The notes beneath the pieces are model-generated. The model ran no database searches, was not told the origin of the DNA, and worked only from the letters and a program-made list of their open reading frames with translations. From contig NZ_CP036533.1 in assembly GCF_024585265.1 (NCBI RefSeq), forward strand, positions 3,233,001 to 3,297,000: a stretch of 64,000 nucleotides of DNA, in the 5' to 3' direction. Source of the DNA: Bradyrhizobium sp. WBAH42 (GTDB taxonomy: Bacteria; Pseudomonadota; Alphaproteobacteria; Rhizobiales; Xanthobacteraceae). Of this stretch, positions 44,189-52,193 are shown in pieces; position 1 is the first letter of the stretch, and each line of letters starts with the position of its first letter. The translations under genes and the position numbers were made by a program.

Positions 44189-46342
44189 CAAGGCCCCGAA
44201 TGTCGGCCGCCGGCGATCGCGCCGTCGCTGCAGCCAGCCGATCACCGCCATGGCGATCCTCGACTTGAGCGTGTCCCAGCGCGTCGGATTGTGAATGACG
44301 TCGGCGCGATAGAACGAGGGGCACAGCACGGCAGCCTCGGCGACCTCGCCGCAATTGCCGCAGCCGACGCAGGAATTGTCGATCGCGGCGACCGGATCGT
44401 CGCGCAGGGGATCGTCGAGCTGCTTCACCGAGAGCGACGGGCAGCCGGACAGGCGAATGCAGGCGTGGTCGCCGGTGCAGACGTCCTCGTCGACGCCGAA
44501 GCGTTCCTTGACGACCCGCTCCCCGTCCTTGATCGCCTTGCTCACTTGCGGCTTCACGCGGCGCTGCTTGTTCAGCATGCATTCGGAAGAGGCGACGATG
44601 ACCTTGGGACCTTCCTCCTTGGTCGTCAGCGCTTCTTTCAACGTGTCGCGCATCCTGGCGACGTCATAGGTGCGGTCGATCTGCCGGACCCATTGACCGC
44701 CGATGCCCTTCACGGCCTGCACGATCGAATTGTTGGTCTTTCGGCGTTTGTTGAGAGCGCGCGAGGACAGGATGTCCTGTCCGCCGGTCGCCGAGGTGTA
44801 GAAATTGTCCACGATGACGAACACGCCGTCATGCTTGTTGAAAACGGCGTTGCCGATGCCGCTGGTCAGCCCGTTGTGCCAGAAGCCGCCGTCACCCATC
44901 ACCGCGATCGAGCGTTTGTCGGCCTTGACGTTGAAGGCCGAGGTCGAGGCTGGACCGAGGCCGAAGCCCATCGTGGTTGCGCCGATGTTGAAGGGCGGCA
45001 GGATGGAGAACAGATGGCAACCGATGTCGGCCGAGACATGGTGCTGGCCGAGCTCCTCCTCGACCAGCTTCATGGCCGCGAAGATCGGTCGTTCCGGGCA
45101 GCCCGTGCACAGCCCGGGCGGGCGCGGCGGCACGACCTGCTTGAGCTTCTCGACCGCCGGATGACTCAGCACGGGAGCGGCGTCCGGCGCCGGCGGCCGG
45201 TTGCCGAGCAGGCGCGGCTCCGTCTTCTCGAGGAAGTCCCTGATGCCGCCGAGCAGGACCTGCGCGGTGTAGTCGCCGCCCATTGGCAGCACATCCTTGC
45301 CGTGGACGCGCGCCTGGATGTCCTTGCGCCGCAGAACGGTGTTGATCGCCTGCTCCAGATATTCCGGCTGACCCTCCTCGACGATCAGGACCGCGTCCTT
45401 GTCGATGCAGAAGTCCGCCACCTCGGCCTCGATCACCGGATAGGTGACGTTCATGACGTAGAGCGGGACTTGCGTGTTGCCGTAGGCATCCGACAGACCG
45501 AGATACTGCAGCGCGCGGATGACGTTGTTGTACATGCCGCCCTGCATGACGATGCCGACCTTGCCCCGTGCCGGTCCCATCCGTTCGTTCAGCTTGTTGT
45601 CCCGGATGAAGCCGATCGCGGCCGGCATGCGTGTCTTGATCTTCTCCTGCTCGTGCTCGTAGGCCGCCGGCGGCAACACGATGCGATTGACGTCGCGCTT
45701 GGGATTGTTGAGCGCGTCCTTGATGGTGTGCGCCGGCCTGGCGTTGTCCTTGCAGGCAAAGCTGCCATGCATGTGGCAGGCGCGGACGCGGACCTCGAGC
45801 ATCACGGGTGTGTTCGAGGCTTCCGACAGCTCGAAACCCTTTTCGATCAGGTTGACGATGCATTCATGGTCGGGACGCGGGTCGAGCAGCCACATCTGCG
45901 ATTTCATGGCGAAGGCGTGGGTCCGCTCCTGCATGATGGAGGAGCCTTCGCCATAATCCTCGCCGACGATGATCATGGTGCCGCCGGTGACGCCGCCCGA
46001 GGCGAGATTGGCGAGTGCATCGGACGCGACATTGGTGCCGACCGTCGACTTCCAGGCCACGGCGCCGCGCAGCGGATACATCACCGAGGCCGAGAGCATG
46101 GCGGCGGCCGCCGCCTCGTTCGCCGAGCTCTGGAACACGACACCGAGATCGTCGAGCACGTCCTTGGCGTCGGCCAGCACGTCCATCAGGTGCGAGATCG
46201 GCGAGCCCTGATAACCGCCGACATAGGCGACGCCTGATTCCAGCAGCGCCTTGGTGATCGCGAGGATGCCTTCGCCGCGAAAGGTGTCGCCGGCGCCGAG
46301 CCGAAGATCCTCGACCTCGCGCGCGAAAGACCGTTCAGCCAT
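44183..46342 (-). CDS. iorA: Indolepyruvate:ferredoxin oxidoreductase, alpha subunit
   Basis: A 719-aa thiamine-diphosphate enzyme. The N-terminal pyrimidine-binding region has YVGGYQGSPISHLMDV; the central TPP-binding domain has CTGCPERPIF and GDGGFWHNGLTSGIGNAV; the C-terminal tail has a CVGCGNCGEVAEAAVLCP Fe-S motif and a further Cys pair (ACIRLSGC). Classical IorA tails carry two 4Fe-4S clusters; here the first set looks incomplete. It acts with IorB on indolepyruvate, phenylpyruvate or another aryl-2-oxoacid. Divergent from the gentisate-type dioxygenase gene across a MarR-like operator. Confidence 0.92.
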   Translation of the reverse strand: MAERSFAREVEDLRLGAGDTFRGEGILAITKALLESGVAYVGGYQGSPISHLMDVLADAKDVLDDLGVVFQSSANEAAAAAMLSASVMYPLRGAVAWKSTVGTNVASDALANLASGGVTGGTMIIVGEDYGEGSSIMQERTHAFAMKSQMWLLDPRPDHECIVNLIEKGFELSEASNTPVMLEVRVRACHMHGSFACKDNARPAHTIKDALNNPKRDVNRIVLPPAAYEHEQEKIKTRMPAAIGFIRDNKLNERMGPARGKVGIVMQGGMYNNVIRALQYLGLSDAYGNTQVPLYVMNVTYPVIEAEVADFCIDKDAVLIVEEGQPEYLEQAINTVLRRKDIQARVHGKDVLPMGGDYTAQVLLGGIRDFLEKTEPRLLGNRPPAPDAAPVLSHPAVEKLKQVVPPRPPGLCTGCPERPIFAAMKLVEEELGQHHVSADIGCHLFSILPPFNIGATTMGFGLGPASTSAFNVKADKRSIAVMGDGGFWHNGLTSGIGNAVFNKHDGVFVIVDNFYTSATGGQDILSSRALNKRRKTNNSIVQAVKGIGGQWVRQIDRTYDVARMRDTLKEALTTKEEGPKVIVASSECMLNKQRRVKPQVSKAIKDGERVVKERFGVDEDVCTGDHACIRLSGCPSLSVKQLDDPLRDDPVAAIDNSCVGCGNCGEVAEAAVLCPSFYRADVIHNPTRWDTLKSRIAMAVIGWLQRRRDRRRPTFGALA

Positions 46343-46355
46343 TGCGTCCTCCAGA

Positions 46356-46390
46356 AATATGCATTACCATACTTTTACATGTAAAGTAAG
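46356..46390. promoter_or_regulatory. MarR-type operator between iorAB and the ring-cleavage operon
   Basis: ATATGCA-N4-CATAC (TATG-N6-CATA core) matches the site at about 36227, and is followed at 46370-46388 by TACTTTTACATGTAAAGTA, a near-palindrome with the core TTTACATGTAAA. Both lie within ~50 bp of the iorA start and in the divergent promoter region. Confidence 0.55.
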
Positions 46391-46489
46391 TCAACGCCCG
46401 GGCATGCCGCCGTCGTGATAAGGAAGCGGTCGTGACCGACGACAGGGCATCGATCGCACGATACCACGACACAGCACCTGGAGGATGAG

Positions 46490-47596
46490 ATGCGGGAAAA
46501 CGTGATCGGCCGCGCCAACGTCGAGGACACCCCGGAGCTGAAGGCCTATTACAAGGACCTCGAGCGATACGAAGCTGGCGCCTTATGGACCGTCGCCAAC
46601 AAGATCGAGCCGTGGCAGCCGCAATCGGCGTCCGTTCCCGTGCTCTGGCGCTACGAGGATCTGCGCGAGCATGTGCTGCGGTCTGTCGAGCTGGTGTCGC
46701 CGGAGAAGGCCGGTCGCCGCGTCATTTATCTCAACAATCCCGGTCGTCGCGAGGTGTCGGCTGCCGTCGGCTGGCTCTACTCGGGCCTGCAGGTCATGCA
46801 TCCCGGCGAGGTCGCCACGGCGCATGCGCACTCGGCCTCGGCGTTGCGCTTCATCATGGAAGGTTCGGGAGCCTACACCATCGTCGACGGTCACAAGATG
46901 ACTCTGGGGGCCCGCGACTTCGTGCTCACGCCGAACGGCACCTGGCATGAGCACGGCGTCGACGCCGGCGGCTCGGTGTGCATCTGGCAGGACGGGCTCG
47001 ACATTCCTCTCGTCAACGCGCTCGAGGCCAATTTCTTCGTGGTGCATCCGAAGGTCCAGCAGGAGGAATCCGGCTATCCCGTCGACGACATGACCAGGAC
47101 CTGGGGCAACCCGGGCCTTCGCCCGGTGAACGCGCCCTGGTCGAAGGGCTATTCGCCGATGTTCAAATATGAGTGGGAGCCGACCTACGAGGCCTTGAAC
47201 AAATATGCCGCGGCAACCGACGGATCGCCTTACGACGGCATTCTCATGAACTACGTCAATCCGGTCACCGGTGGCCACGTGATGCAGACGATCGGCGCCA
47301 GCATGCAGTTGCTGCGGCCGGGCGAGACGACGAAATCGCATCGGCATACCGGAAGCTTCATCTACCAGGTCGCGAAGGGGCAGGGCTATTCCGTCATCGG
47401 CGGCAAACGCTTCGAATGGCGGGAGCGCGATATCTTCTGCGTTCCGTCCTGGGCCTGGCACGAACATGGCAATATCTCGAAGAGCGAGGACGCCTGCCTG
47501 TTCTGCTTCAACGACCTGCCGGTCATCGAAGGGCTCGGTTTCTATCGCGAGGAGGCCTATGGCGACAATGCGGGCCATCAGCCGGTGGACGCCTGA
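46490..47596 (+). CDS. Gentisate 1,2-dioxygenase-type ring-cleavage cupin
   Basis: A 368-aa bicupin of the gentisate/salicylate/1-hydroxy-2-naphthoate dioxygenase family. The iron ligands in the first cupin are H112 and H114 (TAHAHSASALRFIMEG) with a later His in NGTWHEHGVD. The second cupin keeps SHRHTGSFIYQVAKG and SWAWHEHGN. It opens an aromatic ring next to a carboxyl group. First gene of an operon with FAA hydrolase, thioesterase and an EthD-like protein. Its substrate may be gentisate, 5-hydroxyanthranilate or salicylate; sequence alone does not decide. Confidence 0.88.
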   Translation: MRENVIGRANVEDTPELKAYYKDLERYEAGALWTVANKIEPWQPQSASVPVLWRYEDLREHVLRSVELVSPEKAGRRVIYLNNPGRREVSAAVGWLYSGLQVMHPGEVATAHAHSASALRFIMEGSGAYTIVDGHKMTLGARDFVLTPNGTWHEHGVDAGGSVCIWQDGLDIPLVNALEANFFVVHPKVQQEESGYPVDDMTRTWGNPGLRPVNAPWSKGYSPMFKYEWEPTYEALNKYAAATDGSPYDGILMNYVNPVTGGHVMQTIGASMQLLRPGETTKSHRHTGSFIYQVAKGQGYSVIGGKRFEWRERDIFCVPSWAWHEHGNISKSEDACLFCFNDLPVIEGLGFYREEAYGDNAGHQPVDA

Positions 47597-47639
47597 CCGC
47601 CTCATTCGCCCGGGATTTCAACAGACGGATCAAGCTTCC

Positions 47640-48548
47640 ATGCGTCTCGTAACCTATACTCTCGGCGCCGCCGGCGCCCGCCTTGGTGTTCTCGCGAGCG
47701 GATTGGTCGTCGATGTCGAGCGCCTCGGCGCATCATTCGGCCTGGAATGGCCGAACGACATGATCTCCTTCATCGACAATAACGCGACCTTGCTGCCGGC
47801 GCTTAAGAGTGGCCTGGAAAGCGCCAATGGACGCCTGCCGGCCGGCGCCGCGGTTCCGCTCGAAGACGTGAAGCTGCAGGCCCCGATCCCGCGGCCGCGC
47901 AAGAACATCTTCGGCATCGGGCTGAACTATCGCGCCCATGTCGCCGAATCCGCCAAGAGCCTGGATACCGACAAGGATTTGCCGAAACAGCCGGTCGTCT
48001 TCTCCAAGCCGCCGACCTCCGTGATCGGCCCGGGCGCGGCGATCCAGCACAATGCGAAGATGACGCAGCAGCTCGACTGGGAGGTCGAGCTTGCCGTCAT
48101 CATCGGCAAGACCGCGACGCGGATCGCGCCCGAGAAGGCGATGGACCACGTGTTCGGCTATTCGGTGATGATCGACATCTCCGCGCGCGACAACCGCCGG
48201 GCCGGTCAGTGGATCTTCTCCAAAGGCATGGACACCTATGCGCCGTTCGGCCCCTGCATCGTGACTGCGGACGAGATTCCCGATCCGCATGATCTGCGGT
48301 TGTGGCTGACGAAGAACGGAGTCACGAAGCAGGATTCCAGCACCAAATACATGATCTTCGACATCCCGGTTTTGATCTCGGACATTTCGTCGGGCATGAC
48401 GCTGGAGCCCGGCGACATCATCGCGACCGGGACGCCGGAAGGTGTGGGCGCGGGCATGAGCCCGCAGGAATGGCTGTGGCCGGGCGACGTGGTGGAAGCC
48501 GGGGTCGACGGCGTCGGTGTCATCCGGCATCCGGTCGTTGCGATCTGA
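47640..48548 (+). CDS. Fumarylacetoacetate-hydrolase-family protein
   Basis: A 302-aa FAH-family hydrolase. The C-terminal catalytic domain has NIFGIGLNYRAHVAES, FSKPPTSVIGPG, metal ligands in DWEVELAVIIGK and later in YSVMIDISARD, and SGMTLEPGDIIATGTPEGVGAG. It likely hydrolyses the ring-cleavage product (maleylpyruvate or fumarylpyruvate type) to pyruvate plus a dicarboxylate. ATG 47640 follows the dioxygenase by 43 bp. No maleylpyruvate isomerase is present nearby. Confidence 0.9.
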   Translation: MRLVTYTLGAAGARLGVLASGLVVDVERLGASFGLEWPNDMISFIDNNATLLPALKSGLESANGRLPAGAAVPLEDVKLQAPIPRPRKNIFGIGLNYRAHVAESAKSLDTDKDLPKQPVVFSKPPTSVIGPGAAIQHNAKMTQQLDWEVELAVIIGKTATRIAPEKAMDHVFGYSVMIDISARDNRRAGQWIFSKGMDTYAPFGPCIVTADEIPDPHDLRLWLTKNGVTKQDSSTKYMIFDIPVLISDISSGMTLEPGDIIATGTPEGVGAGMSPQEWLWPGDVVEAGVDGVGVIRHPVVAI

Positions 48549-48985
48549 TGAGCGAGTTCTCCTTCGAGCGCAGGCTGCGGTTCGCAGACTGCGACCCCTC
48601 CGGAATCGCTTACTTTCCCTCCTATCTGAACATGTTGAACGGGGTGGTCGAGGATTTCTGGGGCGACATCGGATTTCCCTGGCCCGAATTGATCGGAAGC
48701 CGGAAGATCGGCACACCGACGGTGCATCTGGACTGCGATTTTTCCCGGCCGTCGATGTTCGGCGATCTCCTGACCTTCAAGCTGCGCATCGGCAAGGTCG
48801 GAAGGGCCTCGCTTCACTTGGCGCACGTGATCTCCGGTGCAGACGGCACGCGCTGGCGCGCCCGCCAGATTCTTGCTGCGACGTCGCTGGAAAATCATCA
48901 TGCCATTCCCTGGCCCGATGACATTCGCGGCGCGCTCGAGCGACATCTTCACGCGGACGAGGGAACGCAGGCGGTACCGTCATGA
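48548..48985 (+). CDS. 4-hydroxybenzoyl-CoA-thioesterase-family protein
   Basis: A 145-aa hot-dog-fold thioesterase: FERRLRFADCDPSGIAYFPSYLNMLNG carries the catalytic Asp of the 4HBT family (D-x-x-G-I-x-Y/F), and TPTVHLDCDFSRP follows. It would release an aryl acid from its CoA ester, for example the acyl-CoA made by IorAB. Its ATG shares one base with the FAA-hydrolase stop (TGATG), and its stop overlaps the next gene by 4 bp. Confidence 0.88.
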   Translation: MSEFSFERRLRFADCDPSGIAYFPSYLNMLNGVVEDFWGDIGFPWPELIGSRKIGTPTVHLDCDFSRPSMFGDLLTFKLRIGKVGRASLHLAHVISGADGTRWRARQILAATSLENHHAIPWPDDIRGALERHLHADEGTQAVPS

Positions 48986-49683
48986 TTTCGCTCTTCGTGA
49001 CATTCTCCGATCCGGCCGGCGAGCGGCGGCTCCATCCGGAGGACATGGCCGTCGCAGCCGAATTGGTCGGGTCGATCCCGGCGGTGACCGAGGCCTTGCT
49101 GTTCACGCCGCTGGAGCAGTCGGTCGATCATCCCTACAAGGCCGACGGCGCAGGTCCCGTGCTGGCGCTTCAGTTACGGTTTGACGATCTGTTCGCATGC
49201 GAGGCGGCGATGAACGGCGAGGGCAACCTCGCCAGGCTCGTGGCGGGCGACGGATTGCCGAGCCTCACCGGACTGGAGGTCACGCACCAGGTGATGCTCA
49301 CGCGCGCCTTTCCCGTCGATGTCGCCGCGCATCCGGAAGGCGCCGGCATGCCGTGCAGCTATCTCGTTCACTATCCAGGACCCGCCGAAGACCTGAACGC
49401 CTGGCATTTGCACTATCTCGCGCATCACCCGGCGATCATGCGGACCTTCCCGGATGTCCGTCAGATCGAGATCTATACGCGGATCGATTGGGTCGACCGG
49501 TTGCCGTCGCGGCGGGTGGAGCACATGCAGCGCAACAAGCTGGTGTTCGACAGCCCGGCCGCCCTCGCACGCGCCCTGAGCTCGGACGTCATCGCGCGCA
49601 TGCGCGCCGACTTCGTCCAGTTCCCGCCATTTGCAGGCGGCAACAAGCATTTCCCGATGCTGACGCGGACGATCAGGCGCTAG
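48982..49683 (+). CDS. EthD-like dimeric alpha/beta-barrel protein
   Basis: A 233-aa protein that looks like two ferredoxin-like (dimeric alpha/beta-barrel) units. The second has YLVHYPGPAEDLNAWHLHYLAHHPAIMRTFPDV, resembling EthD domains (the HY-x-HHP His pattern). Such proteins support oxygenases or act as lyases and isomerases. It is the last gene of the ring-cleavage operon with ATGA coupling, so it probably handles an unstable intermediate. The function is not assigned. Confidence 0.7.
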   Translation: MISLFVTFSDPAGERRLHPEDMAVAAELVGSIPAVTEALLFTPLEQSVDHPYKADGAGPVLALQLRFDDLFACEAAMNGEGNLARLVAGDGLPSLTGLEVTHQVMLTRAFPVDVAAHPEGAGMPCSYLVHYPGPAEDLNAWHLHYLAHHPAIMRTFPDVRQIEIYTRIDWVDRLPSRRVEHMQRNKLVFDSPAALARALSSDVIARMRADFVQFPPFAGGNKHFPMLTRTIRR

Positions 49684-49706
49684 CGGGTGCGGCTCATAAC
49701 GTGCGG

Positions 49707-49832
49707 CTAATGCACGCGGACAATAGACGTGTCGATCGTCTGCACGGCAGCATCGGCTTAGTGGCAAACCACTCGTAGTCCGTGAGTTCGTAGCGCATGA
49801 TTCGGCCCCTTCCTTTGGGGGCCTTGAATCAT
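49707..49832 (-). mobile_element. IS5-family transposase remnant
   Basis: On the minus strand, an ATG at 49798 begins MRYELTDYEWFATKPMLP, the typical N-terminus of IS5-family transposases in rhizobia. It is joined after an internal deletion, in another frame, to VQTIDTSIVRVH (49745-49710), a segment from the catalytic region (QxIDTSIVRVHQHG), followed by TAG. Upstream, a hairpin (GGCCCC/GGGGCC inside ATGATTC/GAATCAT, 49797-49832) resembles the IS leader. It is dead and marks the border between the catabolic cluster and the accessory region. Confidence 0.7.
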
Positions 49833-50005
49833 GGCTCGGCTGTCAGGCTCAACAGGTCGCTAAGCACCCGGAAGCAGACCTATTATGCTCACCTTGAGTT
49901 TTGACGTTCATGACCCGAAGCGGACGTTTCCGACGCTGCAGCGCGATACAGACAAGGCCCAACGGATACCATATACTTGCGAGCGGTCTCTGGCTGGAGC
50001 AGCTC

Positions 50006-50989
50006 ATGAGACGACGCGAATTCATCACATTACTCAGCGCCACGGCTGCGATGTGGCCGCGCATAGCGCGCGCGCAACGGCAGGGGCGCATCCCCAAAGT
50101 TGGCGTCCTCTGGCATGCCGCGAACATCGAAGAAGAAACTCCGTACTATCAGTCCCTGACTGAGGGTTTTAGAAAGCAGGGCTATGTAGACGGACAGAAC
50201 ATAACGCTGGAACATCGCTTTCCTGATGAAGTGCCCGAGGCTTTCGCCAGGATGGCAGCCGAACTCGTATCTTTAAAGTGTGATGTATTGATTGGAGCTG
50301 GGGCAGCTGCGCCGTACCTGAAGAGGGCGACAAGGACCATTCCAATAGTGTTTGTTTTTGGCTTTGACCCTATCGGAGCCGGCCTGATCGAAAACTTTGC
50401 GCGCCCCGGCGGGAATGTTACCGGATTGTCGAACTTTTCCGTCCAGCTAAGTGCGAAGCGGTTGCAGTATCTCAAGGAAATTGTCCCGACGGTTACGCGC
50501 GTTGGATTGCTGATCAACCCAAATGTTAAAATATCGAGCCTCTATGTTCAGGAGGCGATCGAAGCCGGAATCAAGCTCGGCGTTCATACCCAAGGTTTCG
50601 AGGTGCGCTCACTCAGCGATTTCGAACCCGCATTTGACGCGATGGTAAAGGTTGGCATGCAAGGGGTCGTCGCGAACGGAGAAAGCCTGATCTTTCAGGC
50701 TAGGAGAGTGATCGCAAATCTAGCGCTGGCACGCAATCTGCCGAACTGCGGCTACGTAAGAGAGCTTCTTGAAGCAGGTGGTCTTATCTCCTATGGAGTT
50801 GACCAGCGTGCGATGGCTCGCCGTGCGGCGGTTTACGTTGATCGAATTTTGAAGGGTGAAAAGCCCGCCGAATTGCCCGTAGAGCAACCGACCAGATTTG
50901 AGCTGCTCATCAACCTAAAAACCGCCAAGGCACTCGGTGTGACCGTGCCTCCTACGTTGCTCGCCAGCGCCGACGAACTGATCGACTAA
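50006..50989 (+). CDS. Orphan ABC substrate-binding protein (ABC_sub_bind family), copy 1
   Basis: A 327-aa periplasmic binding protein of the TrpX/ABC_sub_bind type (Pfam PF04392). The N-terminus MRRREFITLLSATAAMWPRIARA is Tat-like. Two Rossmann-like lobes include GVLWHA, EGFRKQGYVDGQNI, FARPGGNVTGLS and the terminal VEQPTRFELLINLKTAKALG. No permease or ATPase gene is nearby, as is common for this family in Bradyrhizobium. It is related to the proteins at 59414 and 60616. Confidence 0.88.
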   Translation: MRRREFITLLSATAAMWPRIARAQRQGRIPKVGVLWHAANIEEETPYYQSLTEGFRKQGYVDGQNITLEHRFPDEVPEAFARMAAELVSLKCDVLIGAGAAAPYLKRATRTIPIVFVFGFDPIGAGLIENFARPGGNVTGLSNFSVQLSAKRLQYLKEIVPTVTRVGLLINPNVKISSLYVQEAIEAGIKLGVHTQGFEVRSLSDFEPAFDAMVKVGMQGVVANGESLIFQARRVIANLALARNLPNCGYVRELLEAGGLISYGVDQRAMARRAAVYVDRILKGEKPAELPVEQPTRFELLINLKTAKALGVTVPPTLLASADELID

Positions 50990-51258
50990 CTTTACGCTGC
51001 AAGTGCGATAGGCCGTTGTTGGCTTAGCAGAACCACGCCGATCCCGGTGTGATGTCGCGGATCGCCAGTAGAGCGGACGCGGGGCCGCTTTAGGTGCGAC
51101 GCCAGCTTCTGACCCAAGGCAGACTTCCGCAAGTCCCGGGAAGCGCGAACACAGACTTGTAGTCACCGATCCAATCGTTTCGTGCCCTCACCCCGCGCCG
51201 AGCGCGGTTGGCATGGACGTTGAAGCACATTGGCGGCACGACAGACCGCAGAGGCGAT

Positions 51259-51780
51259 CTATTTCAGATAGCCGACGTAGTAGATGCCGACCACGTTTTG
51301 CGAGGCATCCCGGATAGGCTTGTAGCCTGTGACGTAGGGCTTGCCGAGGATGTCGACCTCGCCATAGAAAGCTTCGCCCTTCCTGATGGACTCGATCGCC
51401 TTGCCCTTGGGATCCAAAATGGTTCCGATCGCTCGGGAGCCATCATCTTTCTTCACGTTAGTCGCGACCCGAACATACTCGTCACCGCTTCTGACGAAAA
51501 TTGTGGCCGTGCCCTGCGCTTTCCTCACGACCTCGTCGACCAGGTCGAAACTATTGTTCATCTTTGCCGAACCAAAATAAATGACAGGTACCTCCTTGCC
51601 TGCAACAGGTTCAGTACCTTCGACCCTTGGCGGACCAAGCTGGGCCGCGATCGACACCAAGAGGTCCATGGCCGCCTTGATTCTCGGGTCCTGAGGTTCG
51701 GTTGGCTGAGCCAAAACTGACGTGGTCCAGGTGAGACACGCGGCGGCAAACATGCGGATTGCGGTTTGCTTGAGTTGCAT
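51259..51780 (-). CDS. Secreted Cache-domain protein
   Basis: A 173-aa protein with a signal peptide (MFAAACLTWTTSVLA) and a single Cache-type (sCache/Cache_3-Cache_2-like) sensor domain: VRKAQGTATIFVRSGDEYVRVATNVKKDDGSRAIGTIL, KGKAIESIRKGEAFYGEVDILGKPYVTGYKPI, VVGIYYVGYLK. Normally this domain is the periplasmic part of a chemoreceptor or kinase; here it stands alone as a soluble protein. ATG 51780 is preceded by AAGGAGGAGA, a very strong ribosome-binding site. Confidence 0.85.
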   Translation of the reverse strand: MQLKQTAIRMFAAACLTWTTSVLAQPTEPQDPRIKAAMDLLVSIAAQLGPPRVEGTEPVAGKEVPVIYFGSAKMNNSFDLVDEVVRKAQGTATIFVRSGDEYVRVATNVKKDDGSRAIGTILDPKGKAIESIRKGEAFYGEVDILGKPYVTGYKPIRDASQNVVGIYYVGYLK

Positions 51781-52193
51781 GAGGTCTCCTCCTTTCCTGG
51801 AAAGGCAGCGATACCTCTGGATGACTCGGATCTGTGGCTCTGGCGCACAAAGTGCGTCGTCAGTTCGCATTGCGAGCCGCATGGCGACTCATACAAGCGT
51901 ATCCGCTACCGATGTGAACCTTGCGGGAATCTCAACTCCCGTCGGATATCCCTCTTTGTTCAGCGCACGGATCCCAAAGTTCAGGCGATGAGGCAAAAAG
52001 TCGCGCGCCGGAGGTAAAGGTGGTTGGAAATGAGTCAGCGCTTCTAACCCGAAGGGCAACCATTGGCCCATTGCTTCCATTAGGGCGTAGCGGTGAGTTG
52101 TCCGGAGACGGGGAAAACCGGACGCTCCCGACCGCTGGTCAAAACGGAGCTTTTGATCCAATTCGGAGCTGGACGGGCGCCACTGCGGTTCAA
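51781..52193. other. Gene-poor stretch, possible truncated gene
   Basis: On the minus strand at about 51889-52010 a frame ends LNFGIRALNKEGYPTGVEIPARFTSV and stops; this tail looks protein-like, whereas the rest of that frame does not. It may be the remnant C-terminus of a lost gene. I cannot name it. Nothing else was recognised. Confidence 0.3.

Noticed and set aside
43787..46237. 816-codon plus-strand frame opposite iorAB
   Set aside because: Antisense shadow of two well-recognised genes; no motifs.
49797..49832. Rho-independent terminator for the ring-cleavage operon
   Set aside because: The hairpin sits at the expected leader position of the IS5 transposase remnant and has no T-tract; it is better explained as part of the IS.
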